From NCBI GenBank assembly GCA_030688105.1, contig JAUYIV010000420.1, positions 1-8,554 of the forward strand: a stretch of 8,554 nt of DNA. The letters run 5' to 3'. Source of the DNA: Actinomycetota bacterium (GTDB taxonomy: Bacteria; Actinomycetota; Acidimicrobiia; Spongiisociales; UBA11373). The translations under genes were made by a program, and so were the position numbers. Numbering within the stretch: the first letter of the stretch is position 1; each line of letters starts with the position of its first letter. The notes under the pieces were generated by a model. That model was not told the origin of the DNA. It did no database searches and saw only the letters and a program-made list of their open reading frames with translations. Positions 5,496 through 8,554 of the stretch are shown piece after piece.

Positions 5496-6179
5496 CTATG
5501 GGGTCGAAACGGGCGGACCCGGGGTCGGGATCGGCGGACCCGGAGGAACGTCCTCGGGCGGGCCGACCGGAACGTCCTCGGGCGGACCGACCGGAACCTC
5601 CTCGGGCGGACCGGCCGACTCGTTACCGGCGATGGCCTTGGCCAACTCGGCCACGGCCTGCCCGTCGAGGTCGTCGAGGTTCTCCGAGAGGTAGGTGAGC
5701 AGGTCGGCAACGCCCTCGGGCGGTCCGGCGGCCTCACCCAGGCTCAGCTGCGCGATCCGCTCGGCGGCGGCCAGTAGGGCGTCTCGAGCCTCGTCGCTGC
5801 CAGCCAGCTCGGGAGCCGGGAGAAGCGAGTCGGTGGCGTGCTCCAGGCCCTGCCCGGCGTTGCCCGCCTCCACCAGGGCGTGGACTTCGGCGAGCCTCTC
5901 CGCACTGCCCCCGTTGCCGATGCCCACTGCCTCGAGGGCACGATCGAGGCCGAAGAGGAAGTCGCCGGGGGCGGCGCCATTGGCGGCGTAGGCCACCCCG
6001 CCGAGCCCGCCAAAGGCGAGTACGAACGCGGCTGTGGTGGTGGCCGCCCGACGGCGAAACCGCCCCGTGAGCCGGGGCCGGGAGCCCCGGGCTACCGCAG
6101 CCTCGGTCAGATCGGCGAAGACGGTCCCGTCGGCTTCCGATCGGAGCTCGGCTGCGATGCGATCGAATTCATCTTGCAT
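5496..6179 (-). CDS. Single-pass membrane protein, probable anti-sigma factor / DUF5667-like
   Basis: This 227-residue protein has a charged N-terminal cytoplasmic part (1-44, ending in the basic stretch 'RPRLTGRFRRR'). One hydrophobic segment follows at about 45-67, then an external helical domain 'APGDFLFGLDRALEAVGIGNGGSAERLAEVHALVEAGN' that resembles DUF5667. The last 38 residues or so are Pro-rich with an eight-residue repeat (GPPEDVPV). There is no zinc-binding HxxxCxxC motif, so it is not a ZAS-type anti-sigma factor. The regulatory role is inferred from topology and from the sigma gene that follows. I chose ATG 6179 because GAGGAGA (minus strand, 6183-6189) precedes it, although the spacing is short. 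The frame is open to 6308, but the extra residues overlap the methyltransferase gene. Confidence 0.65.
   Translation of the reverse strand: MQDEFDRIAAELRSEADGTVFADLTEAAVARGSRPRLTGRFRRRAATTTAAFVLAFGGLGGVAYAANGAAPGDFLFGLDRALEAVGIGNGGSAERLAEVHALVEAGNAGQGLEHATDSLLPAPELAGSDEARDALLAAAERIAQLSLGEAAGPPEGVADLLTYLSENLDDLDGQAVAELAKAIAGNESAGPPEEVPVGPPEDVPVGPPEDVPPGPPIPTPGPPVSTP
5533..5610 (-). repeat. 24-bp tandem repeat encoding (GPPEDVPV)n
   Basis: Three imperfect 24-base units start at 5533, 5557 and 5581, each beginning GGCGG and ending TCCTCG on the plus strand; a fourth partial unit starts at 5605. Units two and three differ by two bases. They lie in frame in the Pro-rich tail of the membrane protein, so copy-number change would alter the tail by eight residues without a frameshift. 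Confidence 0.8.
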
Positions 6180-6246
6180 TGGTCTCCTCGATGTCTCGTC
6201 GTCCAGGTAATCGTCGGAGACGCCGAATTCGATACGGGTTATCGGA

Positions 6247-6283
6247 AGTTCGCAGTTGACAGTCGACAAAGAGAGTTCACAGT
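6247..6283. repeat. Direct repeat AGTTCRCAGT upstream of the regulator-sigma unit
   Basis: AGTTCGCAGT at 6247-6256 and AGTTCACAGT at 6274-6283 are direct repeats differing at one base, with starts 27 bases apart. The second includes the methyltransferase stop. They lie about 70-100 bases before the regulator ATG, where operator half-sites could be, or may be short low-complexity repeat sequence. Confidence 0.45.
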
Positions 6284-7143
6284 GATTTGTTCCGCGCCAC
6301 GGCGACACGCTGGCGGGCGATCTCGAGGTACTCCGGCTGGTTGTCGTACCCGATGAAGTGGCGGCCGGTCTCGACCGCGGCGACGGCGGTCGATCCCGAG
6401 CCGATGAAGGGGTCGAGAACCAGGTCGCCTTCGAAGGTGTACAGCTCGATCAACCTGCGGGGGAGCTCCACCGGGAAGGGCGCCGGGTGGCCGAGGCGGC
6501 GGGCCGAAGCCGGCTTGATGGTCCACACCGACGTGGTGGCGGCGAGGAACTCGTCCTTGGAGATCGAATTCTCCCCCACCCGGGCCCGGCTGTAAGAGCC
6601 CTTCGATGCCACCAGGACGTACTCGTGGACGTCGCGCAAGGTCGGGTTCTTCGCCGAACGCCATGATCCCCAGGCGCACGACCCACCGGCGCCGGCGGCC
6701 TTGACCCAGACGATCTCCCCGCGCATCAGGAAGCCGATGTCCTGCATGAGCCCGGCCACGTGATGGTTGACGGGCAGGTAGGGCTTCCGTCCCAGGTTGG
6801 CCACGTTCACCGCCACCCGGCCGCCCGGCTCGAGCACACGGAAGGTCTCCTTGAGCACCCGATGGAGGAGATCGAGGTGGTCCTCCAGGGACAGGTCCTC
6901 GTCGTAGTCCTTCCCCACGTTGTAGGGCGGTGAGGTGACCATGAGGGCGACACAGTCGTCGGGCACGATCTCCATCACCTCCGACGAGGCGCACAGCAGC
7001 CGATCGAGGATCTCGGCCGGAGGCGGTTGGGGCTCGCCGAGGACCGTCTCCGGGGCGTGATCGAGCAGCCGACGACGATAGAACGCCGACGCGTCGTGGC
7101 TCTCCCTCTTCCCTGCGCCGAAGCTGGCGGTCTCCGTCGCCAC
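6277..7143 (-). CDS. Solitary beta-class DNA amino-methyltransferase (N4-C or N6-A)
   Basis: This 288-residue enzyme would transfer a methyl group from SAM to an exocyclic amino group in DNA. The catalytic motif IV 'TSPPY' is at residues 70-74, and the SAM-binding motif I 'DPFIGSGSTAVAA' is at 244-256, followed by 'GYDNQPEYLEIARQRV' (265-280). Motif IV precedes motif I, so the order is that of the beta class, with the target-recognition region between (about 115-230, including 'RDVHEYVLVASKG'). 'SPPY' is typical of N4-cytosine enzymes, but this is not decisive. The GTG start at 7143 has GGGGAGG (minus strand, 7153-7159) eight bases away. No endonuclease or specificity gene is present, so it looks like an orphan with an epigenetic or protective role. 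The target sequence cannot be predicted from sequence alone. Confidence 0.88.
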   Translation of the reverse strand: MATETASFGAGKRESHDASAFYRRRLLDHAPETVLGEPQPPPAEILDRLLCASSEVMEIVPDDCVALMVTSPPYNVGKDYDEDLSLEDHLDLLHRVLKETFRVLEPGGRVAVNVANLGRKPYLPVNHHVAGLMQDIGFLMRGEIVWVKAAGAGGSCAWGSWRSAKNPTLRDVHEYVLVASKGSYSRARVGENSISKDEFLAATTSVWTIKPASARRLGHPAPFPVELPRRLIELYTFEGDLVLDPFIGSGSTAVAAVETGRHFIGYDNQPEYLEIARQRVAVARNKSL

Positions 7144-7172
7144 CGCGCGTGACCTCCCCGATGCGAAGAGTC

Positions 7173-7178
7173 ACCGTA
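7173..7178 (-). promoter_or_regulatory. Possible -10 element for the methyltransferase
   Basis: On the minus strand TACGGT (TAnnnT pattern) lies 29 bases before the GTG start at 7143. No good -35 hexamer is found at the right distance. The DnaA-box-like 9-mer would sit in the spacer just upstream of it. Confidence 0.25.
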
Positions 7179-7183
7179 GCAAG

Positions 7184-7192
7184 TTGTCCACA
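7184..7192 (+). promoter_or_regulatory. DnaA-box 9-mer TTGTCCACA
   Basis: TTGTCCACA exactly matches the preferred DnaA box of high-GC actinobacteria (Streptomyces and Mycobacterium). It is the only one I found in the window, lying in the 124-bp divergent intergenic region between the methyltransferase and the solute-binding protein. A single box cannot be an origin; it could be a regulatory or titration site, or chance. Confidence 0.45.
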
Positions 7193-7236
7193 GGCGGCTG
7201 GGGATTCCCCTGCCTGGGTTGGGCGGGAGCTGGGGG

Positions 7237-7242
7237 TATCGT
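7237..7242 (+). promoter_or_regulatory. Possible -10 element for the solute-binding lipoprotein
   Basis: TATCGT fits the TAnnnT pattern, 25 bases before the ATG at 7268. The -35 region is only a poor match (around 7214-7219). Confidence 0.3.
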
Positions 7243-7267
7243 GCCTCGGCGACCGCAGGAGGTACAG

Positions 7268-8536
7268 ATGAGACGATCGATCCTCCTCGTGGCGATGGCC
7301 GTGCTCGGGGCCGCCTGCACCCCGGGCGCCACCACCACCACGACCACCAGTCCGCCGATCGTCACCACCCCGACGACCCCCGCCACCACTCCGACCACCG
7401 CGGTGGTCGACCTGCCACCGGCGGCCGGCCCCCTTCTGGTGTGGGTGGGAAGCGAGGCCCTCGCCGAGGCGGTGGTCGCACAGGCCGACGCCTACACCGC
7501 CGCCACCGGGGTCGAGGTGTTCGTGATCACCGTGTTCTCGGAGCCCGAAAATCACCGCGGGTTCCTCGACGCGCTTCTCGCGCCGCCCGACACCATTTTG
7601 GTCCCCGGGTCGGAAGAGCCTCCGGAGGGATTCGAGGGTGCCCCCGACATCTTCATCGGCCCCCACACCTGGCTGACCGAGCTCGCCGAGGCCGGGCTCG
7701 CCGAGCCGGTCGACCTGCCGGGCGGATTGCCGGAGGGCGCGGTGGCGGCGGTCACGCTGCGCGGCTTCACCATCGCGGTCCCGGTGGCACTCGACAGCGT
7801 CGTCCAGTTCCGCAACCCCGATCTCATGCCGGAGGCCCCTGGCGATCTCTCCGACCTGCAGTGCCCCGCCGATCTCGCCTGCTTGCTGATGCCGGGGGAC
7901 GGCGATCCCGACATCCACTATCCGTTCCTGGTGGCGGTCGGCGGCTATCTATTCGGAGGGGACGCCGAGTTCGGGTTCGCCGCCGACGACGTGGGGGTCG
8001 ACTCCTCCGAGGCGATCACGTCGGCCGCGATCCTCCAGGGCCTGGTGGAGGGCGGCGCAGTCGCCACCGCGGCCGATCGCGCGGATGCCCGCACCCGGTT
8101 CGCCGCCGGAGAGGCGGCTCTGATCTGGGATGGCGCCGCCGCGATCGGCGATCTCGACTCGGCCGTGATCGAACCCTTGCCCACCATCTCCCTGAACCCG
8201 CCGATCTCCGTCGTCCGGGTCACCGCCGCCTGGGTGAACCCCGCGGGCTCGTTCAAGACCGAGGCCGCCGAGTTCGCCCTTCAGTACCTGGGCGGGGTGG
8301 ATGGATCGACCGCGATCGCCGGGGCGCTCGGCCTGATTCCCGTCTGGCCCGACGAAGCGACCAGGACCGAGCGGCGGTTCATCGAGGCGGCGGACACCGG
8401 GCACCCGGTGCCCTACATCACCGAAGCGGTCGTGGCGTGGGAGGAGCTGGCGGAGGCGTTTGCCCGCATCCACGACGGGACCAGCGCAGGGACCGCCCTC
8501 GTCGACGCCGCCGACGCCATCCGGTTTCAGCCGTAG
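7268..8536 (+). CDS. Extracellular solute-binding lipoprotein (MalE-type, sugar ABC uptake)
   Basis: This 422-residue protein is a candidate substrate-capturing component of an ABC importer, tethered outside the membrane. A signal peptide 'MRRSILLVAMAVLGAAC' ends at C17, the likely lipid-attachment residue, although Gly at -3 is not ideal. A low-complexity Thr/Pro linker (about 18-51) follows. The binding fold begins at 'GPLLVWVGSEALAEAVVAQADAYTAATGVEV' (54-84). 'ARTRFAAGEAALIWDGAAAIGDL' and 'AAWVNPAGSFKTEAAEFALQYL' match conserved blocks of family 1 binding proteins such as MalE. Two cysteines in 'LQCPADLACLL' may form a disulfide. AGGAGG at 7257-7262 is close to a perfect ribosome site and selects this ATG over upstream in-frame codons (from 7184). 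No permease or ATPase gene is visible; they may lie beyond the right edge. The ligand is unknown. Confidence 0.85.
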   Translation: MRRSILLVAMAVLGAACTPGATTTTTTSPPIVTTPTTPATTPTTAVVDLPPAAGPLLVWVGSEALAEAVVAQADAYTAATGVEVFVITVFSEPENHRGFLDALLAPPDTILVPGSEEPPEGFEGAPDIFIGPHTWLTELAEAGLAEPVDLPGGLPEGAVAAVTLRGFTIAVPVALDSVVQFRNPDLMPEAPGDLSDLQCPADLACLLMPGDGDPDIHYPFLVAVGGYLFGGDAEFGFAADDVGVDSSEAITSAAILQGLVEGGAVATAADRADARTRFAAGEAALIWDGAAAIGDLDSAVIEPLPTISLNPPISVVRVTAAWVNPAGSFKTEAAEFALQYLGGVDGSTAIAGALGLIPVWPDEATRTERRFIEAADTGHPVPYITEAVVAWEELAEAFARIHDGTSAGTALVDAADAIRFQP

Positions 8537-8554
8537 GCTGGACCTCGCTGCGCT

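Noticed and set aside
4923..5777. A 284-codon open frame on the plus strand opposite the sigma factor and regulator
   Set aside because: Its protein is low-complexity with no family motif, while the opposite strand encodes clear sigma regions 2 and 4. In GC-rich DNA the antisense frame is often open by chance.
6220..6260. An autoregulated ECF promoter (GAACTT then CGAATT on the minus strand) before the regulator gene
   Set aside because: The spacing is close to that of ECF promoters, but the match to GGAAC and CGTC is too loose in GC-rich DNA to call.
6256..6261. TTGACA as a plus-strand -35 promoter element
   Set aside because: It points into the antisense of the methyltransferase, has no convincing -10 at 16-18 bases, and is part of the short repeat region.
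6239..7918. A 559-codon minus-strand open frame spanning the methyltransferase and half of the lipoprotein gene
   Set aside because: It runs through two well-supported genes in another frame, is rich in Arg/Gly, and has no recognizable domain.

Overview
The window is GC-rich, densely packed DNA with overlapping GTGA/ATGA gene junctions and frequent GTG starts. An actinobacterium is the best fit, possibly of the Acidimicrobiia. The supporting traits are a Tad/Flp gene order like that of mycobacteria (CpaF-TadB-TadC-Flp-TadE-like genes), an F420-type (Ddn-family) oxidoreductase, a DUF2332 protein, and a lipoprotein with a long Thr/Pro linker after its lipid-attachment cysteine. The class-level placement is inference from these traits.

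Positions 1-2965 (+) hold the end of a Tad (tight adherence, type IVc pilus) operon. In order: the last 58 codons of the CpaF/TadA secretion ATPase, the membrane platform proteins TadB and TadC, a 59-residue Flp pilin, and three small TadE/TadG-like pseudopilin proteins. Nearly every junction overlaps or is a few bases long, so the genes are probably co-transcribed and translationally coupled. The operon ends tail to tail with a histidine-kinase C-terminal remnant (2962-3207, -); the two stop codons share one CTAG.

Positions 3208-4856 hold a 202-nt gap with a weak promoter candidate and a 10-bp palindrome, then a two-gene unit: a Ddn-family oxidoreductase and a DUF2332 protein whose motifs look like a SAM-methyltransferase fold. 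These converge on a minus-strand unit (6179 to 4878): a single-pass membrane protein with a Pro-rich C-terminal repeat, likely an anti-sigma factor or DUF5667-like protein, followed by an ECF-type sigma factor. The order is the reverse of the usual sigma/anti-sigma arrangement. A perfect 12-bp hairpin sits between the two genes.

Upstream of that unit is a solitary beta-class DNA methyltransferase (6277-7143, -) with no restriction gene nearby. A 124-bp intergenic region separates it from a divergent sugar-type solute-binding lipoprotein (7268-8536, +). That region carries a perfect actinobacterial DnaA-box 9-mer (7184-7192). No rRNA, tRNA, CRISPR array, IS element or integrase was seen. No stretch over 300 bases lacks a gene. 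I found no convincing novel multi-gene system; the best leads are the reversed sigma unit with its hairpin, the methyltransferase with the DnaA box, and the DUF2332 methyltransferase-like motifs.
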